Shown one piece after another: positions 4,778 through 11,545 of a stretch of DNA of 11,545 nt. The stretch is from Lentisphaeria bacterium (lineage in GTDB: Bacteria > Verrucomicrobiota > Lentisphaeria > Oligosphaerales > Oligosphaeraceae), in NCBI GenBank assembly GCA_016302725.1, contig JAEDNB010000050.1:1-11545 (forward strand), written 5' to 3'. Position 1 is the first letter of the stretch, and every line of letters begins with the position of its first letter. Below the pieces are notes generated by a model. That model had not been told where the DNA came from, did not search any database, and saw only the letters and a program-made list of their open reading frames with translations. A program made the position numbers and the translations under genes.

Positions 4778-7700
4778 TCCCGTCTCCTCCCAGGAAGTAT
4801 CCCCGCCCAATTTGCCATTGGGTTTCCCGTTTCCAGAAGCCCCCCTGGGGATTCCAGAGAATCCCTCCGGAGGGAGGCGCCTCCTCCAGCAAAGGTCCGG
4901 CAAAGGGGCATTCCCCCTGGCGTTGGGAGGCAGGGATCAGGAGAATGCTCCTCTCCCCCGCCGGCTCCGAGGCCCAGCCGGGGGTCGCCCAGAAGGCCCT
5001 CCCCGCAGGAAGGCGCCCCTCCCCGCAGGGGACAAAGGCGCCGTCCTGCCATACGAAGAGTTCCTCCGTCTCCAGCAACGCCCGCAGGGCGGACACGTCC
5101 ACCTCGCCAGGAAGGGAGAGAGCGACGGCCTGCCCTAGGGGAATTTCCTGCCAGCATCCCGCCAGCGCGGCCTGGATGCGCTCCCCAGGCGTGGAGGGGT
5201 CCTGGGGCGCCAGGGAGGCCTCCCGCAGCAAAGCCAGGGAGAGGGCGACCTCCGGCAGGGGGAGCACCTGGACGCGCAAAATATGCTCGGCATGTTCGCC
5301 CGCCTCGTCTGTGACCTGGAGGACAAGGGAATAGTCTCCGGGGGAGGCAGAGAGGGGGGGGCGCAGGGTCAGGAGGGCTTTTCCCGGGCTGGTGGCGGTG
5401 AGTTGTGCGCCAGGCAGGTTGTTTTCCTGCAGGGTGTAGGCGAGGGAATCCGGGGGCGTGTTGTCCAGGTCGGGGTCCAAGGCGGCAAGTTCCAGGGTGG
5501 TTTCCCCGCCTGGGGTCACGGAGATAGTGCCGGGCATTTCCCCGGGCCAGGTGGGAGGGTCGTTCACCCCCGCCACCGGGAGTCTCCAGGGAATTTCCTC
5601 GCATTTTTCCCCATCGAAGAGAGTCAGGGAGAAGGTCTCCTCGCCGCAGAAATCTGGGTTGGGGCGATACCACACCCTGGGATAGGGGAGCTTGGCATCG
5701 GGGGGAACCAGGCGGAGAGCCCCATGGGCGGGGGGCCGGCTCACCCAAAGGGCCACCGCATCCCCGTCGGAATCCTGGGGGACCAGGCGGAGATTGGTCT
5801 CCGGGGCATCCTCGGGGATGGGATTCAGGGCGGTGACGGTGAATTGGGGGACGCCCCGGTTTTCCCAAAGGGGGTCTTCCCAGAGATAGAGGTTCCAATG
5901 GCCATTTTCGGCGACCTGCCCCCCGCCCCGTTCCATATCCGCGCAGGTGGTGAAGGCAATTTGCCTGCCGGAGGGGGAAATGGCCAGGGCGCGGGGCGGC
6001 AGCACAGCCTCTGGCGTAAGGCAGCGAAGAGTCGCCCCCTCGTCCAGGGGTTCCACCACGCCGACCCGCTGGAGGCTTTCCCCTTCCGGGGTGTAGAGGA
6101 AGGCGACACGGCGCCCGTTGGGGGAGAGCCGCAGCATGGTCGCCTGGGGAGGGATGGGGAGGACCGTGGCCTTTCCCGAGGCGGTGAAGGGGGCTTGCAG
6201 AAGGAGAAACTCCCCGGTTTCCGCCTGACAGAGCACTCTCGCCCCGTCATGGGTCATGCCCAGGAGAGCGGAGACGCTGCGGTTTGTCAACGCCATGGGG
6301 CTTCCCTCCCGGCCCAGGCGTCCCCGCACCTTCTTCCCTTCCCGCCAGATCACGGTGGAGCCGTCGGCGGAGAGGAAGGGGGAGGCGGCCTCCTGGGAAA
6401 GGCTCTCCCAGTTCTCTCCGGCATCCGCGGAGAAGCGGAGTTCCCCGGTGGGCAGCAAGGTGGCCACCGCCCCCTGGCGGGAGACCGCCAGGGCCTCCTC
6501 TCCCACGGCGTGGGGGGAGGCATCCACGCATTGCGTCCCGAAGAAGAGGGCGCCTGTCTCCTGCTGGAGCCAGACGGCTTCGCCAGGCGTGGGCTGGGCC
6601 CAGGCCACCGTCTCCCATTCGCCAAGCGCCCGCCCGGCTTCCCCCCGCCGGGTTTCCCGACGGTAGAGGCACTGCCCCACCTGCGCCCCCCCCGCCAGGG
6701 GGGCGTCGGTCAGGACCTGGATTGTACCCTCCTGGGGAAAGGAGAGGCAGGGATAGGAATAGACCTTCGAGGCGGGAACGAGGTCGGGGGTCAGGCACAG
6801 GAAATCCGTAAAGCAGAGGGTCACCCGGCAGAAATCCCCGGAATCCAGGCAGAAGCGAAGCACGGTTTCCCCGGATTTTCCCTCTGCCGAGGAAACCCTC
6901 CAGGGAAGGGTCTTCCAGGAGACCTGCCGTCCAGGGGGAATCTCCTCCCCCGTGTCCTGGGAGACGACACGCACACTCGGCCCTGGGGAGGCGGAGTCTT
7001 CGGGCACCCATTGCAGGGTGGTGGACTCCTCCGCCCCGGAAACCTGGATGCCCAGGGGCATCTCGGCGGCGGCGGAGAGATGAACCAGGGCATTCTCTGC
7101 GCGAACATTCGCCCCCAGGTCCAGGCGGAAGAGGTGGCCCGCCTGGTCCATCCAGGCAACATGCCGCCCATTGGAGGAGAGGCGGCAGACGGGGCCGGTC
7201 TGCTTCTCGGGAGCGGGGAAATCCACCTCTTCCGCCAGGAGTCGGAGTTCCTGGCGTTCCCGGTCCAGGAGGAGGAGTTGTTCCGCAGTGCGGAAAAGGA
7301 GGAAGCGTCCATCCTGGGAGAATTGGGGTTCCAGGGCCGCGCCGGGGGAAACCCACTCCCCGGCCCAGGCGCCGTCCGGCTGGCGGGTCGCCAGGCGGAG
7401 CCGCACGCCGCGCGCGCCATCCACGGCGGGATAGGCGATGGCCTCCAGGGAGGGAGTAGCCGCAAGCCAGGAAAGATTCCCCAGGTATTCCCCGTTGAAC
7501 ACCCCCAGTTCCTGGCGGCGCCCCAGAAATTCCACCAATTCGCTGGACGCGCCGCTGGACATGCCCTGGAGACGTAGCCCCAGCTGGTCCGTTTCCTCCT
7601 GGGAAAGATAGGCCACCCTGGACCAGGAGTGGTCCAGGACGGGACGCAATCCCGTGTCCGCCTCAAGAAGCGTTTCGCCACCCTCCTCCCACTCCCCCGT

Positions 7701-8207
7701 GGACAGGAGGATGCGCCCCTGCCATCCCGTTTCCCGTCCCCGGTAAACGAGGAATTCCCGGCTCCCCCCTTCCCCCTTCCGGGTCCAAAGTTCCTTCCAG
7801 GAAATCCCCCCCCACAGGCTCTCCTTCTCATCCCCTTGAAGCAAAAGCCGCATCCGCCAGTTCGCCCCGGTGCTGTCCGTGGGCTCCCGCCGCAACCCCC
7901 AGATTGCCTCCGAGGGCACACCGCCCATGCGAACCACCTGCCAGGACCAGTTCATGGGATTGGGGACCGGCTCGCTGGAAATGAGGCAGGTCAACGTGCC
8001 GTCTACCCCAAGGAGATATCCCCCTACGAAGGATTCCCCACGCCCCAACGGACTCCCCCGGAAAACCAACTCCCCTCCATCCCCCAAGGCCTCCAGGGAG
8101 TGCACACGGGATATCCCCTGGGGAATCCCCACCTCCTGCCCAAGCCCACAAAATAAATAGGAAACCAGTAGGACAAAGAGAATGGACAAAGGACGGGGAA
8201 AAGGCAT
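4758..8207 (-). CDS. Large secreted protein with propeller-like repeats and cadherin-like domains
   Basis: A 1149-residue protein. Residues 1-24 form a signal peptide (MPFPRPLSILFVLLVSYLFCGLG, written here as one basic residue then a hydrophobic core). The region from about 180 to 780 carries scattered PD40/TolB-like strands: SQDGRFLLF (near 295), LSSNGRHVAWM (near 340), SADGSTVIW (near 612), LSPNGRRVAFLY (near 690) and AISPSGRQIAFTT (near 742), suggesting one or two beta-propellers. Residues about 790-885 form a Tandem-95/cadherin-like module (EDAPETN, DSDGDAVALWV, YRPNPDFCGEETFSLTLFDG) and 885-985 a second Ig/cadherin-like module beginning after GVNDPP. The last 160 residues end in an aromatic segment (GGFWKRETQWQIGRGYFL). 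No LPxTG, autotransporter or type IX sorting domain was recognised. The ATG at 8207 is chosen for the signal peptide; no Shine-Dalgarno is visible. It heads the five-gene unit. Probably periplasmic or surface-located, binding rather than catalytic; specific function unknown. Confidence 0.82.
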   Translation of the reverse strand: MPFPRPLSILFVLLVSYLFCGLGQEVGIPQGISRVHSLEALGDGGELVFRGSPLGRGESFVGGYLLGVDGTLTCLISSEPVPNPMNWSWQVVRMGGVPSEAIWGLRREPTDSTGANWRMRLLLQGDEKESLWGGISWKELWTRKGEGGSREFLVYRGRETGWQGRILLSTGEWEEGGETLLEADTGLRPVLDHSWSRVAYLSQEETDQLGLRLQGMSSGASSELVEFLGRRQELGVFNGEYLGNLSWLAATPSLEAIAYPAVDGARGVRLRLATRQPDGAWAGEWVSPGAALEPQFSQDGRFLLFRTAEQLLLLDRERQELRLLAEEVDFPAPEKQTGPVCRLSSNGRHVAWMDQAGHLFRLDLGANVRAENALVHLSAAAEMPLGIQVSGAEESTTLQWVPEDSASPGPSVRVVSQDTGEEIPPGRQVSWKTLPWRVSSAEGKSGETVLRFCLDSGDFCRVTLCFTDFLCLTPDLVPASKVYSYPCLSFPQEGTIQVLTDAPLAGGAQVGQCLYRRETRRGEAGRALGEWETVAWAQPTPGEAVWLQQETGALFFGTQCVDASPHAVGEEALAVSRQGAVATLLPTGELRFSADAGENWESLSQEAASPFLSADGSTVIWREGKKVRGRLGREGSPMALTNRSVSALLGMTHDGARVLCQAETGEFLLLQAPFTASGKATVLPIPPQATMLRLSPNGRRVAFLYTPEGESLQRVGVVEPLDEGATLRCLTPEAVLPPRALAISPSGRQIAFTTCADMERGGGQVAENGHWNLYLWEDPLWENRGVPQFTVTALNPIPEDAPETNLRLVPQDSDGDAVALWVSRPPAHGALRLVPPDAKLPYPRVWYRPNPDFCGEETFSLTLFDGEKCEEIPWRLPVAGVNDPPTWPGEMPGTISVTPGGETTLELAALDPDLDNTPPDSLAYTLQENNLPGAQLTATSPGKALLTLRPPLSASPGDYSLVLQVTDEAGEHAEHILRVQVLPLPEVALSLALLREASLAPQDPSTPGERIQAALAGCWQEIPLGQAVALSLPGEVDVSALRALLETEELFVWQDGAFVPCGEGRLPAGRAFWATPGWASEPAGERSILLIPASQRQGECPFAGPLLEEAPPSGGILWNPQGGFWKRETQWQIGRGYFLGGDGNGQQRP
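4784..4791 (-). promoter_or_regulatory. Shine-Dalgarno of the glycosyltransferase gene
   Basis: GGGAGGAG on the minus strand lies 6 bases upstream of the ATG at 4777, inside the 3' end of the secreted-protein gene. It fixes the glycosyltransferase start, where a longer in-frame reading also exists. Confidence 0.75.
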
Positions 8208-8229
8208 TTGGATAATATCTAACTTATTG

Positions 8230-8258
8230 ATTATAAATGAGTTATAAGAATAAATAAA
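8230..8258 (-). promoter_or_regulatory. Candidate promoter of the five-gene leftward unit
   Basis: An AT-rich island (about 8210-8260) interrupts otherwise GC-rich DNA. On the minus strand a perfect TATAAT lies at 8235-8230, with a poor -35 candidate TTTATT at 8258-8253 (17-base spacer). A second TATAAC lies 11 bases upstream (8246-8241). Transcription would start near 8223, giving a leader of about 16 bases with no Shine-Dalgarno. The position, directly upstream of the first gene and downstream of a terminator, supports the call. Confidence 0.55.
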
Positions 8259-8289
8259 AAACCATGGAAAAGAAAGGGGTCTTCTTGGG

Positions 8290-8329
8290 GAAAACAGGAA
8301 AGGCGGCACCGTGGATTTCCGGTTCCGCC
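8290..8329 (-). terminator. Candidate intrinsic terminator of the barrel-protein transcript
   Basis: Read on the minus strand, GGCGG-A-ACCG pairs with CGGT-G-CCGCC (8329-8302) around an 8-base loop, with one A-G mismatch. It is followed by TTTCCTGTTTT. The T-tract is imperfect, but the site lies 77 bases after the barrel-protein stop and before the next promoter, where a terminator is expected. Confidence 0.6.
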
Positions 8330-8344
8330 TATTCCGTTGGCACT

Positions 8345-8380
8345 GGCCCTCTCCGGGATGGGAGACCGCCGGGGAGGGCC
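8345..8380 (-). other. Stem-loop downstream of the barrel-protein gene
   Basis: GGCCCTC (8345-8351) pairs with GAGGGCC (8374-8380). On the minus strand this hairpin begins 26 bases after the barrel gene stop and precedes the terminator-like hairpin at 8302-8329. It lacks a T-tract and could protect the mRNA 3' end or assist termination. Confidence 0.4.
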
Positions 8381-8405
8381 TGCTGATGCGTCACCAGCCG
8401 TGGGA

Positions 8406-9386
8406 TTAGAAGCGCATCTGGAGCTTCATCATGCCGCCGAAGGTGTTGAGGGACTGGCTGGCGTAGCGGGTGCCCACATCGCCCAGGCCTTTGTCGTAGC
8501 GCAGTTCCGCCGTAAGGCCGAGGCTTTCATTGAACCAGTATCCGGCGCCGGCGGAGGCGTAGAGCCCCCAGTTGAACTCCACCTCATTGGCGCGGCCCCG
8601 GCGCCTCATGACGTCATCGCCCATTTGGACGGCCGTGATGGAACTGCTCTCCATGTCCGCCACGGAGAGGGTGGGGCCGGCGGCCACGAAGGCGCGCAGG
8701 CCGCTGTCCAGGTTGTAGCCCAGGGAGAGGCCCAGGTCCAGCACATAGAGGTCCAGGTCGAATTTCGTTTTCCCGGCCACGAGAACGCCGCCGGCGACGG
8801 TGCCGGGGAGTTTCACGTCGGAGGGAGTGAGGGTGTTCCCCACCTTGCTCACAAAGCGGTCATAGGCGTCCAGGCCGTTGGCGAAACCAGCGCCGCCGGC
8901 CTGGGTGCCCAGGGAGTAGTACTGGACATTGGCCACCAGTTGGAGGTCCAGGTTGTCCTGGCTCCAGAGCCCCTTGGCGAAGGCCACGGCAGGGGCGGTC
9001 TGCTCCCGCAGGCCATAAGAGCCCCGTCCGGTGAAATTGACTCCATCGTAACTGGCGAAGGAGAGGCGGTTGACCCCGGCCTCCAGTCCGGGATAGCGGG
9101 CATCCCAGGCCTTCTGGAGGTTTTCGTTTGTGGGTTCCAGGTAGTCCCCGGTCCCCTCATCCAGGACGAAGTTTTCGAAGCCCGGGGTATTGTCGGTCTT
9201 CAGCTGGGGGCGATGGAAGTTGCGGTAGGCGACGCCCACGGAGACCGTCCAGTCACCGCCGGCGGTTTCCTGCTGGAAGGTGGGGGAAGCGGGTTCGCCG
9301 GCTGGGGGTTCGGCCATGGCGGCGTCCTGGGCGAAAAGGGAGAGGCCTGCGAGGAGGCTAAGGATGAGAAGCAGGTTTTTCTTCAT
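8406..9386 (-). CDS. Outer-membrane beta-barrel protein
   Basis: A 326-residue protein. MKKNLLLILSLLAGLSLFA is a clear signal peptide (cleavage likely before QDA). A Pro/Glu-rich stretch (about 22-40) precedes the mature domain, which alternates polar and hydrophobic residues in strand-sized blocks (WTVSVGVAYRNF, LDLQLVANVQYYSLG, FDLDLYVLDLGLSLGYNL, LRAFVAAGPTLSVA, FNWGLYASAGAGYWF, LGLTAELRYDKGL). It ends in MMKLQMRF, an alternating strand with terminal Phe as recognised by BamA. This fits an OmpA/OmpW-sized barrel in the outer membrane; cargo or role is unknown. An AGGAG site 6 bases before the ATG fixes the start. It follows the cadherin-like gene by 95 bases with no promoter visible between, so the two are probably co-transcribed, and the barrel may help anchor or localise the upstream surface protein; that partnership is inference. 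Confidence 0.87.
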   Translation of the reverse strand: MKKNLLLILSLLAGLSLFAQDAAMAEPPAGEPASPTFQQETAGGDWTVSVGVAYRNFHRPQLKTDNTPGFENFVLDEGTGDYLEPTNENLQKAWDARYPGLEAGVNRLSFASYDGVNFTGRGSYGLREQTAPAVAFAKGLWSQDNLDLQLVANVQYYSLGTQAGGAGFANGLDAYDRFVSKVGNTLTPSDVKLPGTVAGGVLVAGKTKFDLDLYVLDLGLSLGYNLDSGLRAFVAAGPTLSVADMESSSITAVQMGDDVMRRRGRANEVEFNWGLYASAGAGYWFNESLGLTAELRYDKGLGDVGTRYASQSLNTFGGMMKLQMRF

Positions 9387-9392
9387 AGGAAT

Positions 9393-9397
9393 CTCCT
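9393..9397 (-). promoter_or_regulatory. Shine-Dalgarno of the barrel-protein gene
   Basis: AGGAG on the minus strand, 6 bases upstream of the ATG at 9386. This is one of the few clear ribosome binding sites in the window and settles the start at the signal peptide. Confidence 0.75.
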
Positions 9398-9427
9398 AGA
9401 GGGTGTTGTGTAGGGGGAAAGGGAATT

Positions 9428-9462
9428 CCCGGGGAAAGGGGGCGATTCCGCCGTTCCCCGGG
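9428..9462 (-). repeat. Intergenic inverted repeat between surface protein and barrel gene
   Basis: CCCGGGGAA (9428-9436) and TTCCCCGGG (9454-9462) are perfect 9-base inverted arms around a 17-base loop. It begins 20 bases after the surface-protein stop. No T-tract follows on the minus strand, so a true terminator is doubtful; partial attenuation or an mRNA-stability element is possible. The adjacent GGGAATTCCC (9421-9430) is an overlapping perfect palindrome. Confidence 0.55.
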
Positions 9463-9481
9463 GGTGTGTGTTCCGCGGCCT

Positions 9482-11545
9482 CTAGAGTTGGGCCAGGGAG
9501 GGCTGCACCAGATAGACCACGTAGTCGCCGACTGGCTTTCCGTCCACGTAGAGGAGGAGGACCACGTAGTCGCCGTCGGCCACGGGGATGCCCTCCAACT
9601 GGGGTTCCAGGGCGCCCTCGTCATTGAGGGAGGCGGGGACCTGGAAGCCGTAGAACCACTTCATCTCGGGGATGGAGAAGTACTGGCAGTCGTAGGCGAT
9701 TTGGACGGATTCGTCCACCACGCCTTCGGTGCGGATCACCAGTTTGCCGTTTTCGTTGTAGACTCCGGCGATGATGGGAAGGCGGGTGGAGGGAGCCAGG
9801 GTGAACTGCCTCTGTTCGCTGGCGATGGTCTTCCCGTTGCCCTTGGCGGTCACGTACCAGGTGTAGGTGGCAGGCGTCTCGCCCATGGGCAGTTCCAGGG
9901 TGGCGTTGTTGGCCGCCAAATCCTTCACGGTTTCCGCGACGCGGCCATCCGGTCCGTAGACCACCAGGTCGTAGGCATTGCTATTGGTGGCGACGGGCCA
10001 GGAGAACTTGACCTTTCCGGAGGTCAGCACCTTGCCGTTGGCGGGGGCGAAGGCCGGGGTGGTGCCCCAGGCAATCTCCACCTCGGAGGCCGTGGGCACC
10101 TCGATCACCAGGACCTGGGTCTCCTCCCCTTCCCCGGCGGGATTGATGCCGGTGACCAGCAACCCATACTCCCCAGCCTGGGGAATCTGGAGTTCCTGCC
10201 CCGTGATGGTGGGGAGAATCATCCCCTTTCCATCCGCAGGGAAATCCACCGGTCCGATGGACTGGACGGGGTTCCCCTGGGCATCCACCACCCGCATCCG
10301 GTAGGAGCGGGCCATGGGCACCTGGATCTCGGGGAGCATGACCCAGCCATTCTCATCCGCCGTCACCCGTTCCACGGCGCAGGTGGCCCGGCCGGGCAGC
10401 CCGTATTCTCCCACGGAGAGTTCCCGCTGGGCGCAGACCTCGTCGGTGGTTCCCTCGGTGATGGTCCACACCAGGATGGTGGCCTTCAGGTCGGTGTTCT
10501 CAGGATAGCCCTTGAAGCCCACGGCGGCATAGTCCCCGGGGAGCAGTTGGGTGCGGGAGCCCTTCACCGTGATTTCCAGGGTGTCCTCTTCGCTCTCCAG
10601 GAGGAAGGTGTGGCCATCGGCGTGGGCCTCGGGGTCCACGCAGGTGAAGGAGATGATGGGATACCAGGGGGAGGCGCCCACAAAGACCGTGATGGTCACA
10701 GGCTCGCTCTCCTGGGGATCCTCCGCCTCGCCAGTGAGCCCATTGTCCGTCACGGCGAAGGTGATGGTGGCGCTCTTGCCCAGCTCCGCCTCCTCCTTCA
10801 CCGTGTAGATCAGGGTGGCGGTGGACTTCTCCACGGTGATGACCGGACCGGACCGGAAGATGCTGTCGGGATCGGAGACCTGGATGATGCGGCCACTGGA
10901 GAGCTCCTGTTCCTCTTCCCCAGGGCCCATGTTCACGGAGAAGGTGGCGGTCAACTCCTCGCCGCGCTGATCCGGCAGGACATACTGGTCCTCGGCCTTC
11001 ACCACGGGGGCATCGTTGACGGAAATCACCTTGAGGGAGATAACGGGCACATTGGCGGCGGCGGCGCCGGATTCATCCGTAGCGGAGACCACCACCTGGG
11101 GCATGGACTCCCCGTCGTTGAAGTAGTCCTTGCCGGGGGTGAAGGTGAGCTTTCCGGTGGCGGCGTCGATCTCGATGGTGCCCACGGAAGCGTCCAGGGC
11201 TTCCACAGCGTAGGTCAGAGAATCCACGCCGTCGGCCTCATCCACATCGAAGGCGGCCACATAGATGGACTGGGCTTCGCTGTCCTCGGTGATCTCCCAG
11301 ACATACTCCAGGGTCTTCTCGGGAACGGAAGGCGTCCCGTCATCGGCGGAGGGCTTCTCGGAAGCCACGGCGAAGAAGTAGGGAGCGGTATTGCCGATGG
11401 TCCAGGTGACGGGCTGGGAGAGTTCGGAGAAGGCATTCTCCCCGTCTTCGCCATAGGGAGCGGTAACGGCCCGGGAAGCCACCTTCACGATGTATCCCTT
11501 CTTGATGGCGGCGGCAAGACTCAGGGTGTCTCCCTTCTCTCCCTC
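9482..11545 (-). CDS. Large cadherin/FN3-like surface protein, 5' end outside window
   Basis: The reading frame stays open to the right edge, so the 687 residues seen are the C-terminal part of a longer protein; a GTG at 11488 that could be read as a start is inside the frame and is not preferred. Counting from the edge, about 78-172 is a cadherin-like module (DVDEADGVDSLTYAV, TGKLTFTPGKDYFNDGES, ending VISVNDAPVV). About 173-295 is a second Ig-like module (DPDSIFRSG, ATLIYTV, ATITFAVTDNG). About 296-500 holds further beta-rich segments of unrecognised family. About 500-582 is FN3-like (VKFSWPVATNSNAYDLVVYG, ATYTWYVTAKG). The C-terminus (PSLAQL) carries no recognised sorting or anchor domain. 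Such tandem beta-domains are typical of adhesins and S-layer-like proteins, with Asp-rich turns that may bind calcium. It is followed by the barrel gene. Surface location is inferred because the N-terminus is missing. Confidence 0.83.
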   Translation of the reverse strand, partial: EGEKGDTLSLAAAIKKGYIVKVASRAVTAPYGEDGENAFSELSQPVTWTIGNTAPYFFAVASEKPSADDGTPSVPEKTLEYVWEITEDSEAQSIYVAAFDVDEADGVDSLTYAVEALDASVGTIEIDAATGKLTFTPGKDYFNDGESMPQVVVSATDESGAAAANVPVISLKVISVNDAPVVKAEDQYVLPDQRGEELTATFSVNMGPGEEEQELSSGRIIQVSDPDSIFRSGPVITVEKSTATLIYTVKEEAELGKSATITFAVTDNGLTGEAEDPQESEPVTITVFVGASPWYPIISFTCVDPEAHADGHTFLLESEEDTLEITVKGSRTQLLPGDYAAVGFKGYPENTDLKATILVWTITEGTTDEVCAQRELSVGEYGLPGRATCAVERVTADENGWVMLPEIQVPMARSYRMRVVDAQGNPVQSIGPVDFPADGKGMILPTITGQELQIPQAGEYGLLVTGINPAGEGEETQVLVIEVPTASEVEIAWGTTPAFAPANGKVLTSGKVKFSWPVATNSNAYDLVVYGPDGRVAETVKDLAANNATLELPMGETPATYTWYVTAKGNGKTIASEQRQFTLAPSTRLPIIAGVYNENGKLVIRTEGVVDESVQIAYDCQYFSIPEMKWFYGFQVPASLNDEGALEPQLEGIPVADGDYVVLLLYVDGKPVGDYVVYLVQPSLAQL

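Noticed and set aside
5283..7577. A 764-residue open frame on the + strand
   Set aside because: It is antisense to the secreted-protein gene, is Gly-rich and low in complexity, has no domain or ribosome site, and arises from high GC content. The minus-strand frame has a signal peptide and recognisable domains.
8208..8309. A longer start for the secreted protein, extending to 8309
   Set aside because: It would put the signal peptide in the interior and translate the promoter island and the upstream terminator region.
8337..9413. A 358-residue open frame on the + strand
   Set aside because: It is antisense to the barrel-protein gene, which has a signal peptide, a good ribosome site and a terminal Phe.
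1..11545. A search by eye for CRISPR arrays, insertion sequences, toxin-antitoxin pairs or known defence genes
   Set aside because: No regularly spaced repeats, transposase motifs or small paired genes were found; the exonuclease alone is not evidence of a defence system.

Overview
The window is GC-rich and most likely comes from a Lentisphaerota-type (PVC group) bacterium. This is an inference from gene style. The first gene is a pseudopilin-like protein whose N-terminus (FTLTELL, a long IAIIAILAAMLLPAL helix, then SKAREKAR), SCTNNLKQ segment and H-Xn-DG signature belong to the family greatly expanded in Lentisphaerota and Planctomycetes. The large secreted cadherin-like proteins, the signal peptides and a beta-barrel ending in Phe fit a Gram-negative envelope. 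No mobile element, CRISPR array, rRNA or phage gene was seen.

Layout. Positions 18-1139 are transcribed rightward: a pseudopilin-like gene (18-827), a strong intrinsic terminator (896-930), then a CAU-anticodon tRNA (1018-1093) with its own candidate promoter and terminator (1101-1139). Everything from 1283 to the right edge is transcribed leftward and converges on the tRNA. There are two leftward blocks. The upstream block (11545 to 8406) holds the C-terminal 687 residues of a large cadherin/FN3-like surface protein that runs off the window, followed 95 bases later by an outer-membrane beta-barrel protein. It ends in candidate terminator hairpins (8345-8380 and 8302-8329). An AT-rich promoter island (about 8210-8260) then starts the second block.

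The second block (8207 to 1283) has five tightly packed genes: a 1149-residue secreted protein with propeller-like strands plus tandem cadherin-like domains; a soluble family 2 glycosyltransferase (20-base overlap with the previous gene); a DEDDh exonuclease of the DnaQ superfamily (2-base gap); a MurC-like Mur ligase (59-base C-rich leader); and a membrane-anchored DUF4230-like protein (ATGA overlap). Overlaps and short gaps support one transcription unit. The Mur ligase and glycosyltransferase suggest cell-envelope work, but no common pathway can be proved from sequence alone.

Most worth a second look: the MurC-like ligase with altered family motifs outside a division/cell-wall cluster; the mixed five-gene unit; a tRNA with unusual bases at positions 32 and 55; and the surface-protein/barrel pair. 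No established defence or other named novel system was recognised.
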